From Acetomicrobium hydrogeniformans (GTDB taxonomy: Bacteria; Synergistota; Synergistia; Synergistales; JAFGMB01), in NCBI GenBank assembly GCA_016841745.1, contig JAENYO010000003.1, positions 296,277-360,276 on the forward strand: a DNA stretch of 64,000 nt, read 5' to 3'. Shown here in pieces: positions 34,399 to 42,968 of the stretch (its first letter is position 1; every line of letters begins with the position of its first letter). A program made the position numbers and the translations under genes. The notes under the pieces are model-generated. The model saw only the letters and a program-made list of their open reading frames with translations. It made no database searches and had not been told where the DNA came from.

Positions 34399-34453
34399 AA
34401 ATATAGCAGACAATTCATCGTATACAATAAGGGTATCCAACGATGCTAACGTT
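34399..34453 (+). repeat. Dispersed repeat, copy F, overlapping the end of the MFS gene
   Basis: ATATAGCAGACAATTCATCG followed by TATACAATAAGGGTATCCAA and CGATGCTAACGTT is almost identical to copy D and stops abruptly at 34453. The bases CTA inside its GCTAACGTT end form the stop codon of the leftward MFS gene. Confidence 0.75.
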
Positions 34454-35756
34454 CGGATGGCCCATTTCCTCCGGTAATGTTCAGATCAGGCTTATGGTTG
34501 ATCAATCTTGACTGGGGTATTAGACGTAACCATAACATGGCAAGAGGAGCGACAAGTGCTCCTATGCCGAGGACCAGGAATGACATGCTCCAGTTAGTAG
34601 CATTGCTCAGATCAGTTATTCCTGGATTATAGAGCTGTAATAATTTTCCGAACACCACAGGCGCTACTACTGTAGGCAGATAGCCTATGGCAGATTGAAT
34701 TCCCAATGCCGTGCTTCGGATCCTCGGGCGGGTCATCTCCGTCAGGGCTGCCTTGTAAATTCCCGAATCCGCTATGGACCAGAATCCTATCCATATTCCA
34801 AGTAATGCTACTGTTGCCAGTCCCTTGCCGAAGGTAAAACCATAAACCGCATTTCCAAGGATACTGCACAAGGAGACAGCTATTACAACTTTTATGCGTC
34901 CCATCCGGTCAGAAATAGAACCGGCCATCCATACTCCTATGGCACCGGCTCCGATGGCCATGGAAGCGCCTATCCCTCCTAAAGAAACTGCCCGGCTTAA
35001 GGGAAAACCGGCATTTACAAAATTTGCCACAAGGAATGGGCCGATCCATCCCCAGAAAGCATAAAGTTCCCACATATGCCCCATGTACCCTAAAGTGAGA
35101 ACTGCAGGGCCGGAGAATCCGCCCTCCGGGGCGGGAACAGACATATCCGGATCAGATCCTTCTCTCACTTCGCTGCTATCCAGCGTATCTGTTTCCAGGA
35201 TTCCATCAGAAACAAAAAAATAGATCAGGAAGACGGACAGAAAAGTTGGTATAGCACAGAATATCATTCCCATCCGCCATCCCAGAAAACTGGCAAGGGG
35301 TGATGCTATGAAATAACCTCCTGCATAGGAGAACGTCAGCCCGGCAGTATAGGCTCCTATGGCTTTTCCCCGTTTATCGGGAGGAAACCAGGAAGAGAGA
35401 AGGGCCATTCCAGGAGCGTATATGGCTCCTGAAAAAAGGCCTACCATTAGTCTCAACAACAGGACGGAAAGAAAGCTTTTTGCCAGAAAGGGAAAAAGGG
35501 TTGCAGTAATTGCAGTTCCTAAAGAAGCCCATAGAACTATTGCTCTTGGTTTGAATATATCTGCGAGGAAGCCCGTAACGAGTACGGTTATTATATATCC
35601 TACCTGGAAAGAAGAGAGGATATAGCCCAATTGAGTTGTGTTAAGACCCAATTCTGTTGTAACCAGGTTGGAAACTCCGGAAAAACTGTACCAGGGCAGA
35701 TATGTAAAAAATAAAGACATTACCATAAAAAGGAGTATTTTATCTTCTTTATTCAC
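34446..35756 (-). CDS. MFS permease
   Basis: A major facilitator with 12 helices. GTG 35756 (PPV-NKEDKILLF) is preferred because GGAGG lies seven bases before it, leaving 436 residues; the in-frame GTG at 35837 has no ribosome site. The MFS loop 2-3 motif appears as TGFLADIFKPRAIVLWASLG, helix 4-5 as LRLMVGLFSGAIYAPGMALLSSWFPPDKRGKAIGAYTAG, and the second-half loop as GSISDRMGRIKVVIAVSL. It resembles nitrate/sugar-acid type or CynX-like permeases, but the substrate is unclear. The last four codons and the stop come from repeat copy F. The barrel-like enzyme gene upstream is in the same direction. Confidence 0.87.
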   Translation of the reverse strand: MNKEDKILLFMVMSLFFTYLPWYSFSGVSNLVTTELGLNTTQLGYILSSFQVGYIITVLVTGFLADIFKPRAIVLWASLGTAITATLFPFLAKSFLSVLLLRLMVGLFSGAIYAPGMALLSSWFPPDKRGKAIGAYTAGLTFSYAGGYFIASPLASFLGWRMGMIFCAIPTFLSVFLIYFFVSDGILETDTLDSSEVREGSDPDMSVPAPEGGFSGPAVLTLGYMGHMWELYAFWGWIGPFLVANFVNAGFPLSRAVSLGGIGASMAIGAGAIGVWMAGSISDRMGRIKVVIAVSLCSILGNAVYGFTFGKGLATVALLGIWIGFWSIADSGIYKAALTEMTRPRIRSTALGIQSAIGYLPTVVAPVVFGKLLQLYNPGITDLSNATNWSMSFLVLGIGALVAPLAMLWLRLIPQSRLINHKPDLNITGGNGPSER

Positions 35757-35895
35757 AGGAGGTCCTCCGGAGGGGTTCAGGGAGCCATATATCTGGCCCC
35801 CTGAAAGGATTGTGTTTGCTCTTACTCTTTTACTCACTTTGATATGGTTGTAATATCAGGGTTAATGACAGGGCAGATTGACCTTTGATAAGAGG

Positions 35896-36834
35896 TTAGA
35901 CCTTCGGTATGAACAGGTCCGATGCTCCCTGGGGAGATACCTTCATCTCCGGTGCATTTTCTTTTACGTTATTTATCACCCATTCAGCCCATTTGATCTT
36001 TTTTCTCATCAAGTCCATATGATTTTCATCAGCCACAAAGGGAGAATAATAATTTGCGGACGGTGCAGGTTCAAACTTGAAGTAGCAGGGAGCATAGATC
36101 TGGGCTACTTCAGGTGCGTCAAAAATCCGGTTGGCTCCACCATAGGAATCGAAAGTCCAGATATAGAAGTCGATGGGAATATCTACAACTTTTCGAATGG
36201 AGGCCATCTGGGGAAGCGAAAGGTCAGAAACGGGGTTGAAAGAGCTTACTCCGATATCCTGGGCCAGTCTTGCTCCGCAGGCAGAACTTACTCCAGCCCA
36301 GACAGAAAGCTTAATTGCAATGTCTTTGGGAAACTCTCCCATTTCCTGAAGCTGTTTTACCATGGCCATGACGCCCCAGTCCACGAGCATGAAGCCGCGG
36401 AATCCTATTTCGTACATTTCAAGCATGTCAGCAAGAACCTGACGGACCTGATCGGATCCGCGATGGTTCAATCCTCCGCATCTCTGACCGTCAGCCGTAA
36501 TGAACTGTCTGCCCGTATCCCAGGCATTCCTCGGACCGGGAACTGCAATGACTTCCATTTTGTCCTCAGCGGCCATTTGTGCAAAGTCCTTAAGCTCTGC
36601 TTTGTCAAAAAGAGAGCCACCCTGGCAGAAAGAGATCAGGCGGTGGACCGGAACGTTCCTTTTGTGACGCTCGTCAATGAGTGCTTCCAGGACTCTCGGT
36701 CCTTCTACTCCTGACATCTCGATCCTGTAATGACAGCCATCGGGGAAAGATTTTCCGCTTTCAGGTCTGTCATAAAGGTCTCTTCCCGGGATACCAGCTT
36801 TTTCCATAAGTTCAGAAATTCTGTCGAGTTTCAT
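35896..36834 (-). CDS. Putative TIM-barrel enzyme, distantly U32 peptidase-like
   Basis: The 312-residue product begins at ATG 36834 behind AGGAGGGATTT; frame upstream of it is not coding. It has no signal peptide. Alternating short strands and helices (MEVIAVPGP, FRGFMLVDWGVMAMVKQLQEMG, IAIKLSVWAGVSSACGARLAQDIGVSSFNPVSDLSLPQMASIRKVVDIPIDFYIW) read as a barrel, and LADMLEMYEIGFRGFMLVDWGV is reminiscent of U32-family proteins. I cannot assign catalytic residues. Upstream of an MFS permease on the same strand and divergent from an M20D amidohydrolase, it is probably part of a degradation pathway for an imported compound. Alternative: an uncharacterised isomerase or lyase. Confidence 0.5.
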   Translation of the reverse strand: MKLDRISELMEKAGIPGRDLYDRPESGKSFPDGCHYRIEMSGVEGPRVLEALIDERHKRNVPVHRLISFCQGGSLFDKAELKDFAQMAAEDKMEVIAVPGPRNAWDTGRQFITADGQRCGGLNHRGSDQVRQVLADMLEMYEIGFRGFMLVDWGVMAMVKQLQEMGEFPKDIAIKLSVWAGVSSACGARLAQDIGVSSFNPVSDLSLPQMASIRKVVDIPIDFYIWTFDSYGGANRIFDAPEVAQIYAPCYFKFEPAPSANYYSPFVADENHMDLMRKKIKWAEWVINNVKENAPEMKVSPQGASDLFIPKV

Positions 36835-37076
36835 TTCTAAATCCCTCCTGAAATATTTGATCTGATAAATATTGCGATTAATTTCACTTCCAACAATTGT
36901 CTGGTGCAGTAAAGGTCCAAACGATTTCACTATGTAAAAATTAATTTTACTATTTACGAAATTATGGTAACATACAAATTGTTCTTGTCAATAGAATTAT
37001 TCTTTTTCTTGAATCAGTAGTTCTTAAAACGCTGATATGTTCATGAAGATTGCCTAGTCCAGAGAGGAGATTCGGA

Positions 37077-38288
37077 ATGTTGCACAAGATAAGGGAACTT
37101 GCAAAAGTAAATCATCAGAAAGTGGTTGAATTCAGGCGTTATTTCCATATGTACCCGGAGGTATCCTGGGAAGAGGTGCAAACTTCTGAAAGGATTGCGA
37201 AGATCCTGAAGGAAATGGGATGTGAAAATATCAGGATAGGATTCGGAGGAACAAGTTGTGGAGTTACGGCAGAAATAACGGGGTCCAGACCAGGAAAATG
37301 TGTAGCCTTGAGAGCTGATATGGATGCTCTTCCTATAAAAGAAGATACCGGCCTGTCTTTTTCTTCAAAAAATGAAGGGGTAATGCATGCCTGTGGACAT
37401 GATTCTCATATGGCTATGCTTTTGGGCGCCGCTATGATCCTCATGGAGATGAAAGAACATCTTTCTGGAAGAGTCCTTCTTATATTTCAACCATGTGAAG
37501 AGACAGCTCTGAAAATCTGTGGGGCGGACCAAATGGTAAGAGAAGGTGTCATTGAAGATGTTGAGGCCATTTGTGGACTCCATATATGGTCACCTCTGGC
37601 CGCAGGTAAGATCGGATACTGTTCCGGTCCTATGATGGCAGCTTGCGACGCCTGGGAGGCTGTCATCCAGGGAAAGGGAGGTCATGGTTCTGCTCCTCAT
37701 GAAACTTTTGATCCTACAATAGCAGCAGCCCAGGTAATATCATCCATTCAGACTATAGTAAGCCGTGAGATAGATCCTCAAAGTACAGCTGTTATAAGCA
37801 CCGGAAGTATGCAGGCCGGGAGCGCCTTCAATATCATTCCGGATAAAGTAAAGCTCGAGGGAACAGCCAGGACTTTTACTCGGGAAGTTCAGGATCATGT
37901 GGAGCAGTCTCTAAGGCGGATTGTAGAAGGTGTAAGTCAGATCTTCCGCTGTAAAGCTGATTTCAGATATGCGAAATATGTTCCTGCCACTATCAATGAC
38001 AACAGGTTATCCATCCTGATCAAAGAACTTGGGGAGGATCTCATTGGTACAGAAAATATGGAAGAAATAGCTCCAGTAATGGCTTCAGAAGATTACAGCT
38101 ATTACCAGTTGAAAATTCCGGGTGTCTTTTTCTTCCTGGGAACAAGAGACAGTGAAAAGGGTTGTGATTTTCCTCATCATTCACCAAAGTTTAATGTGGA
38201 TGAAGATGTTTTTGTTACAGGAACATCTATGCTGGCTGGATTTGCAATAAAAATGCTCATTTCAACCAGTAACAAATCCATTTCTTGA
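37077..38288 (+). CDS. M20D-family amidohydrolase (aminoacylase/HipO-like)
   Basis: The 403-residue metalloenzyme starts at ATG 37077 behind AGAGAGGAGA. It has the M20D pattern: RRYFHMYPEVSWEE at the start, ALRADMDALPIKEDTGL, HACGHDSHMAMLLGAA (metal Cys/His), FQPCEETALKICGADQMV, GLHIWSPLAAGKIG, KGGHGSAPHETFDPTIAAAQVI and the closing FPHHSPKFNVDE. These enzymes deacylate N-acyl amino acids (hippurate, indole-acetyl or N-acetyl amino acids). It is followed by an aminotransferase and a carbamoylase-type hydrolase on the same strand, so freed amino acids could be transaminated next. Confidence 0.92.
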   Translation: MLHKIRELAKVNHQKVVEFRRYFHMYPEVSWEEVQTSERIAKILKEMGCENIRIGFGGTSCGVTAEITGSRPGKCVALRADMDALPIKEDTGLSFSSKNEGVMHACGHDSHMAMLLGAAMILMEMKEHLSGRVLLIFQPCEETALKICGADQMVREGVIEDVEAICGLHIWSPLAAGKIGYCSGPMMAACDAWEAVIQGKGGHGSAPHETFDPTIAAAQVISSIQTIVSREIDPQSTAVISTGSMQAGSAFNIIPDKVKLEGTARTFTREVQDHVEQSLRRIVEGVSQIFRCKADFRYAKYVPATINDNRLSILIKELGEDLIGTENMEEIAPVMASEDYSYYQLKIPGVFFFLGTRDSEKGCDFPHHSPKFNVDEDVFVTGTSMLAGFAIKMLISTSNKSIS

Positions 38289-38564
38289 GAGAATTAAAGA
38301 AAAAACGGCTAAGCTGTAGGAAAAATAGACAATAGACTGAATTGATTAAACAAAAAAGAAATTATGATAGTATGGTTTATAGCAAACATAAAATCCAGTC
38401 TTACATAGTAAAATAAATGGTGCAAGTTATCCTCGGGATTTCTTTTGCTACCGGGTGCTGATGTTTTGTCGTAAAGGTTGTATTCAGCATTCCTTGAATA
38501 TTTAAAGAGTTCAAATAACTATCTCTAAATTCGATATCCAGTTTTATTTGGGAGGTACTTTGGT

Positions 38565-39731
38565 ATGAAAAATTCTCAAAGAGTGTCAGACTTTCCCCGC
38601 TCAGGGATACGCAAAATGTCAGCCCTTGCCTTGTCCATAGATGATGTAATAAGTCTTTGCATAGGAGAACCGGATCTGGCAACTCCTGTCCATATTGTTG
38701 AGGCAGGAATTAAAGCCCTCAGGGATGGTTTGACCCACTATGCACCGAGCGGTGGTCTATGGGAGCTTCGGGAGGCTATCGCCAACAGGTACCAGAAAGA
38801 CTTTGGGCTTGATTATGGACCTGAAAATGTAATAGTTACAACCGGTACTACCCAGGGACTTTTCCACTCCTTTCTTGGTGTTCTTAATCCGGGAGATGAA
38901 GTTATTATTTCAAATCCCTATTATCCGAATTACCTCGGTCAGTTTCATCTTGCCGGAGCGAAAGTGGTTACAGTTCCCGTAAGAGAAGAGGATGGATTCC
39001 GTCTACAGGCCGAAGATCTCGAAAAGGCGGTTACTCCGAAGACTAAAGCTGTTCTGATTAATTCCCCTAATAATCCTACTGGAGCGGTTCTTGAAAAGGA
39101 AGATCTGTTCAAGCTGGCCGAAGTTATAAAAAAACATGATCTTATCGTTATTTCCGATGAAGTCTACGACAGTATTATCTATGATGATCGAACTTACTGC
39201 AGTATAGCCCAGATACCGGGTATGAAAGATAGGGTCATAATCCATAATGGCTTTTCCAAAACCTATGCCATGACCGGCTGGAGGCTTGGATATATAGTGG
39301 CCCCATCCATATATGTCGAACAGTCCATATACCTTCAGGAATCATTGATATCATGTACTCCGACCTTCCCTCAGAAAGCCGCGGCCGCAGCCCTCGAAGG
39401 GCCGCAGGATTGTGTGGCAGAGATGCTGAATATTTACTCCAGACGAAGAACTATTGTGATTGACGGTCTTAATGATATTCCTGGGGTAAGTTGCTATCCC
39501 ACAGCGGGGGCCTTTTATGCGTTCCCCAATATCAAATCTTTTGGAAAAAGTTCAGAAGAATTTGCTGTTGATCTTCTTAAAAAGGGTAAGGTTGCCACCG
39601 TTCCCGGGTCCTATTTTGGTGCTAATGGAGAAGGTTATTTAAGATTGAGCTTTGCTGCATCCGATGAGGATCTAAGAGAGGGTCTCCATCGATTCAGGAA
39701 ATATGTACTGGAAAATTATGGATCCCGTTAA
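38565..39731 (+). CDS. Class I/II PLP aminotransferase
   Basis: The 388-residue aminotransferase starts at ATG 38565 after GGGAGGTAC. Family signatures are LCIGEPDLATPVHIVEAG, GLTHYAPSGGLWELREAIANRY, the PLP-phosphate region TTGTTQGLFHSF, INSPNNPTGAVL (about 165), ISDEVYDSIIYDD and the PLP lysine in HNGFSKTYAMTGWRLGY (about 232). The C-terminal carboxylate-binding Arg is in YLRLSFAAS. It resembles aspartate/aromatic aminotransferases of subgroup I-gamma. The exact amino acid is unknown. Confidence 0.92.
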   Translation: MKNSQRVSDFPRSGIRKMSALALSIDDVISLCIGEPDLATPVHIVEAGIKALRDGLTHYAPSGGLWELREAIANRYQKDFGLDYGPENVIVTTGTTQGLFHSFLGVLNPGDEVIISNPYYPNYLGQFHLAGAKVVTVPVREEDGFRLQAEDLEKAVTPKTKAVLINSPNNPTGAVLEKEDLFKLAEVIKKHDLIVISDEVYDSIIYDDRTYCSIAQIPGMKDRVIIHNGFSKTYAMTGWRLGYIVAPSIYVEQSIYLQESLISCTPTFPQKAAAAALEGPQDCVAEMLNIYSRRRTIVIDGLNDIPGVSCYPTAGAFYAFPNIKSFGKSSEEFAVDLLKKGKVATVPGSYFGANGEGYLRLSFAASDEDLREGLHRFRKYVLENYGSR

Positions 39732-39820
39732 TAAATAATTTTTCCTGGATAAACAGTTTTTCACATGGATCTCTTCCTGAAAAGCAGGTTTATTTGTATT
39801 AGTAAAAAAATGGACAATGT

Positions 39821-39848
39821 TGACAGAAAAATTATCAAGGGTAGAATA
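39821..39848 (+). promoter_or_regulatory. Promoter of the carbamoylase-type hydrolase gene
   Basis: A perfect TTGACA (39821-39826) is followed 16 bases later by TAGAAT (39843-39848). Transcription would start near 39855. That is 14 bases before ATG 39869 and 44 before TTG 39899, which favours the second as start codon. Confidence 0.7.
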
Positions 39849-39898
39849 TATTTTTATTTTCTGTCCTGATGTTTATTAATAGCTTGGGGGTTTCCATC

Positions 39899-41158
39899 TT
39901 GAAAGCAGATATCCAGAGTATCGACCAGCTCCTGAATGACCTTGCCCGACATAATTCTTCTCCCGGAAAAGGTATTACCAGACCCTGTTATTCAACAGAG
40001 TACAAAGATGTGTGCCAGACCGTTATCAGGATAATGAAAGAACTCGATATGAAGGTATACATGGACGATGTGGGAAACATCATTGCCAGAAAAGAAGGAA
40101 GAAACCCTGAACTCCCAGCTGTCTGCGTCGGTTCTCACCTCGACACGGTACGGAACGGTGGTAAATTTGACGGGGCTGGCGGTGTGGTCTCAGGTCTTGA
40201 AGTGGTAAAGATTCTCAACGCAAACGATGTAAAGCTCAACCATCCCATCCAGATCTTCTGTTTTGTTGAAGAGGAGGGAACAGCCCTTCAGTCGGGACTT
40301 CTGGGAAGCCGCTGGTTCAACGGAGAGGCAGTGGAGTCAGATCTCCTGCCCCTTAAATATGAGAACAAGGCAAATGCCCTGGAAGTGATAAGACAATTCC
40401 GCTCCGATTTTAGTGAAGTTCCTTCATTTAATGAGATTGGACACGATCCCCGGAAGATAAGATGTTTTTTTGAAGTTCATATAGAGCAGGGACCGGTCCT
40501 GGAGACAAAAGGGGCCCGTCTTGGCGTAGTGTCAGCCATCGCGGGAACTTCTACCATAGAAGTTTCTGTTTCAGGAAGGGCTGACCATGCAGGAAGTACG
40601 CCCATGGATCTGCGCTCGGATGCCTTTGAGGTTGCAGCCCATGCTGCTGTTGAGATGTATCGTTACGCCAGGAGTTTTCCCCATGCAGTGGCTACTGTGG
40701 GAAGACTTGAGATACCCAACGGTTCTTCCAATAGGGTGCCGGACAGTACCTGGTTCACTCTGGATCTCCGCTCTGCTGACAGGGCTGTTATGGATAAGCT
40801 TATTCCCCATGCTAAGGGTATCCTGGATGAGCTTACAGAGAAGAACGGAACCCGGGTTGAGGTCTCCACCAGCCACTTTGTCCCGCCCATTGAGCTTAAT
40901 CCCGGATTGAGAAAAATCCTTATGGAGAAAGCTCTAAGCCTTTCTGACAGGGTCATGGATATCAGCAGCGGAGCCGCTCACGATTCCCTTGTTATGGCAA
41001 AATATTTCCCAACAGCCATGCTTTTTGTCCCCAGTAAGGGTGGAAGGAGCCATTGCCCGGAAGAATTTTCAGAGGCAGGAGATTTTGCCCTTGCCGTGGA
41101 CGTTTTAGTCGAAACCATACTGGAGCTTGACTGTACAGAAAAGGATAATTCTCTATAA
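39899..41158 (+). CDS. M20-family hydantoinase/carbamoylase-type amidohydrolase
   Basis: The product is 419 residues from TTG 39899, which has CTTGGGGG about eight bases upstream; ATG 39869 would add ten residues but has no ribosome site. The family (N-carbamoyl-L-amino-acid hydrolase, allantoate amidohydrolase, beta-ureidopropionase) is clear from AVCVGSHLDTVRNGGKFDGAGGVVSGLEVV (metal His and Asp), CFVEEEGTALQSGLLGSRWF (catalytic Glu), FFEVHIEQGPVLETKG, SGRADHAGSTPMDLRSDAF and ISSGAAHDSLVMAKYFPTAMLFVPSKGGRSHCPEE. It should release ammonia and CO2 or an amine from a ureido or carbamoyl substrate. Confidence 0.92.
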   Translation: MKADIQSIDQLLNDLARHNSSPGKGITRPCYSTEYKDVCQTVIRIMKELDMKVYMDDVGNIIARKEGRNPELPAVCVGSHLDTVRNGGKFDGAGGVVSGLEVVKILNANDVKLNHPIQIFCFVEEEGTALQSGLLGSRWFNGEAVESDLLPLKYENKANALEVIRQFRSDFSEVPSFNEIGHDPRKIRCFFEVHIEQGPVLETKGARLGVVSAIAGTSTIEVSVSGRADHAGSTPMDLRSDAFEVAAHAAVEMYRYARSFPHAVATVGRLEIPNGSSNRVPDSTWFTLDLRSADRAVMDKLIPHAKGILDELTEKNGTRVEVSTSHFVPPIELNPGLRKILMEKALSLSDRVMDISSGAAHDSLVMAKYFPTAMLFVPSKGGRSHCPEEFSEAGDFALAVDVLVETILELDCTEKDNSL

Positions 41159-41175
41159 ATTATCCTTTTCTGTAC
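41133..41175 (+). terminator. 18-bp hairpin overlapping the stop codon of the hydrolase gene
   Basis: GTACAGAAAAGGATAATT (41133-41150) pairs perfectly with AATTATCCTTTTCTGTAC (41158-41175). The stop TAA (41156-41158) lies at the loop edge. There is no T tract beyond, so it is more likely an mRNA 3'-end stabiliser or bidirectional terminator aided by the T4 inside the right arm. Confidence 0.5.
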
Positions 41176-41470
41176 CTGTTCTATAATAGAGTTGGATAAT
41201 TTATTCCATGTAAAATGGGAAAAAGAAAACCCTATTCAGGAAAGTTCTGTTCCATCATGGATGTGTATAAAGTTATTTTCATCCCTTTAGTCTCCTGTGA
41301 AATTTAGAAAAAGAGGTTTCTCAATATCCATTCCAGTGAAGAAGCTTGGCTTAAGGACGAACTTTCTGTTAGTTAAGAAGAATGTCACCCTTATAATCAG
41401 AAAAAAATTTGACTCTTTCCACGATCTGTAATATAGTGACTCAAATTTACCCGATTAAAAGGATCGAGAG

Positions 41471-41539
41471 ATGAATAATATGAAATGTAATTTCGGAAGC
41501 ATGAAACATACGAATAGATTCTGGTGGTGGTGGACCTAG
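41471..41539 (+). CDS. trpL: Tryptophan leader peptide
   Basis: A 22-residue reading frame from ATG 41471, preceded by AAAAGGATCGAGAG, ends at TAG 41537. Its last residues before the stop are Arg-Phe-Trp-Trp-Trp-Trp-Thr, with four consecutive TGG codons at 41522-41533. A second in-frame ATG at 41501 could also be used. The Trp codons lie inside the first arm of an RNA hairpin, and a terminator follows, which is the standard layout of ribosome-mediated trp attenuation. Low Trp-tRNA stalls the ribosome and frees trpB transcription. Confidence 0.88.
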   Translation: MNNMKCNFGSMKHTNRFWWWWT

Positions 41540-41668
41540 GTCCACCGTACATTACCTGTTGTAATTAAACAGGCCGCGGTGGCTTTTACAGCTTTCCGCG
41601 GCTATTTTTTTCTCTTTTTTCAAACAAGAGCCGCATTCACAGAACAAGTGAAGTGGCTCTTTTTTTAT
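41529..41668 (+). promoter_or_regulatory. trp attenuator: pause hairpin, antiterminator and two terminators
   Basis: Region 1:2 is the palindrome GGTGGACCTAGGTCCACC (41529-41546). Region 2, CCACCG (41542-41547), can instead pair with region 3, CGGTGG (41577-41582). Region 3:4 is the terminator GCCGCGG (41573-41579) with CCGCGGC (41596-41602), followed by TATTTTTTTC. A second hairpin, AGAGCC through GGCTCT (about 41627-41661) with an inner TTCAC/GTGAA stem, is followed by TTTTTTTAT and lies about 30 bases before trpB. The first three elements are textbook attenuation; the second terminator is extra. Confidence 0.85.
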
Positions 41669-41698
41669 ACAAAAACAAAATTTGAGGAGATGATATCA

Positions 41699-42886
41699 AT
41701 GATGTCAGGAAAAGGATTTGTTAATGGTTTCTTTGGCGATTATGGGGGTTCTTTTGTTCCAGAAGGTATTCAGCTAAGGCTCGATGAATTGATGGAAGGA
41801 TACCAGAAGGCGAGGGAGGACAGTTCCTTTCTCGAAGAACTGCAGAGACTTTTCAGCGATTATGTAGGCAGACCATCTGCCCTGACGGAATGCCGAAATA
41901 TTTCGGAAGAGCTTGGTGGCGGAAGACTTTTCCTCAAAAGGGAAGATTTGAACCATACAGGAGCTCACAAAATAAACAATGCCCTGGGCCAGGCCCTTCT
42001 GGCAAAAAGAATGGGGAAAAAAGAAATTATTGCAGAAACAGGTGCCGGAATGCATGGAACGGCTTCAGCAACTGTAGCAGCTTTAATGGGAATGAAATGT
42101 ACGGTTTATATGGGTGCAGTGGATGTAGAACGCCAGGAGCCCAATGTCCATCGTATGAAGGTTCTTGGTGCTGAAGTTGTTGCGGTTCAACATGGTCAGA
42201 AAACCCTTAAAGAAGCTGTCGATTCAGCTCTTGAAGCGTGGATGAACAATGACAACGCTTTTTATCTGCTCGGATCAGTTGTTGGTCCCCATCCCTATCC
42301 TTTAATGGTAAGGGATTTCCAGAGCGTTATAGGCAGGGAAGCAAGGGCACAGGTACTAGGGAGAGAAGGCAAGCTTCCCCGAACTATTGTGGCATGTGTT
42401 GGCGGAGGAAGTAATGCGATAGGCCTTTTTTCGGGTTTCCTGGATGATCCCGATGTGGAATTAGTTGGAGTTGAGCCAGGCGGAAAGGGAATGAAATACG
42501 GAGAACATGCGGCTACATTGTCGGTTGGAGAGCCGGGGGTAATACATGGATTCAGGACCTATGTGCTTAGCGATGAAAAAGGCGAGCCTGCGGAAGTATA
42601 TTCCATAGCTTCCGGCCTGGATTACCCGGGAGTAGGTCCGGAGCATGCCCACTTGAAGGACATAGAGAGGGCCATGTATGTCAACGTGAGTGATAGTGAG
42701 ACCATGGATGCTTTTTCCCTTCTTTGTAAAAAAGAGGGTATCATTCCTGCCCTTGAGAGTTCCCACGCCCTGGCATATGCCTTCAAGGTATTGCCCGGAA
42801 TGAAAAGGGATGATATCCTTCTGGTCAATCTTTCCGGCAGAGGCGATAAGGATATGCCCATCGTCAGGGATATTCTGAATTTCTAG
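41699..42886 (+). CDS. trpB: Tryptophan synthase beta chain
   Basis: The product is 395 residues from ATG 41699, placed by GAGGAG (41684-41689). TrpB signatures are FFGDYGGSFVPEGIQ, LTECRNISEELGGGRLFLKREDLNHTGAHKINNALGQALLAKRMG (PLP lysine in HTGAHKINN), AETGAGMHGTASATVAALMGM, GSVVGPHPYPLMVRDFQSVIG, CVGGGSNAIGLFSGF and LSGRGDKDM. It looks like the standard TrpB1 type. It joins indole and serine to make tryptophan, normally with TrpA, but no trpA or other trp gene is next to it. Either trpA is elsewhere or this enzyme salvages indole. Expression is under the trp leader upstream. Confidence 0.94.
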   Translation: MMSGKGFVNGFFGDYGGSFVPEGIQLRLDELMEGYQKAREDSSFLEELQRLFSDYVGRPSALTECRNISEELGGGRLFLKREDLNHTGAHKINNALGQALLAKRMGKKEIIAETGAGMHGTASATVAALMGMKCTVYMGAVDVERQEPNVHRMKVLGAEVVAVQHGQKTLKEAVDSALEAWMNNDNAFYLLGSVVGPHPYPLMVRDFQSVIGREARAQVLGREGKLPRTIVACVGGGSNAIGLFSGFLDDPDVELVGVEPGGKGMKYGEHAATLSVGEPGVIHGFRTYVLSDEKGEPAEVYSIASGLDYPGVGPEHAHLKDIERAMYVNVSDSETMDAFSLLCKKEGIIPALESSHALAYAFKVLPGMKRDDILLVNLSGRGDKDMPIVRDILNF

Positions 42887-42968
42887 GATATTCGGCTCTT
42901 CTTTTCCTTTAAGGTTTGTTTTCCAGGAAGGCAACTGAAATCCGACCATTCCAGGAACCAGAGAACCG

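Noticed and set aside
20521..34453. Repeat copies as integron attC sites
   Set aside because: The RYYYAAC- and GTTRRRY-like cores are directly adjacent (GCTAACGTTAAAA) instead of being separated by an imperfect palindrome, and no integrase gene is present.
19039..34453. CRISPR array
   Set aside because: Copies are hundreds to thousands of bases apart with genes between them, and no cas genes are seen.
41579..41698. N-terminal extension of TrpB into the leader
   Set aside because: The bases form the attenuator terminators, and the ribosome site GAGGAG places the start at 41699.
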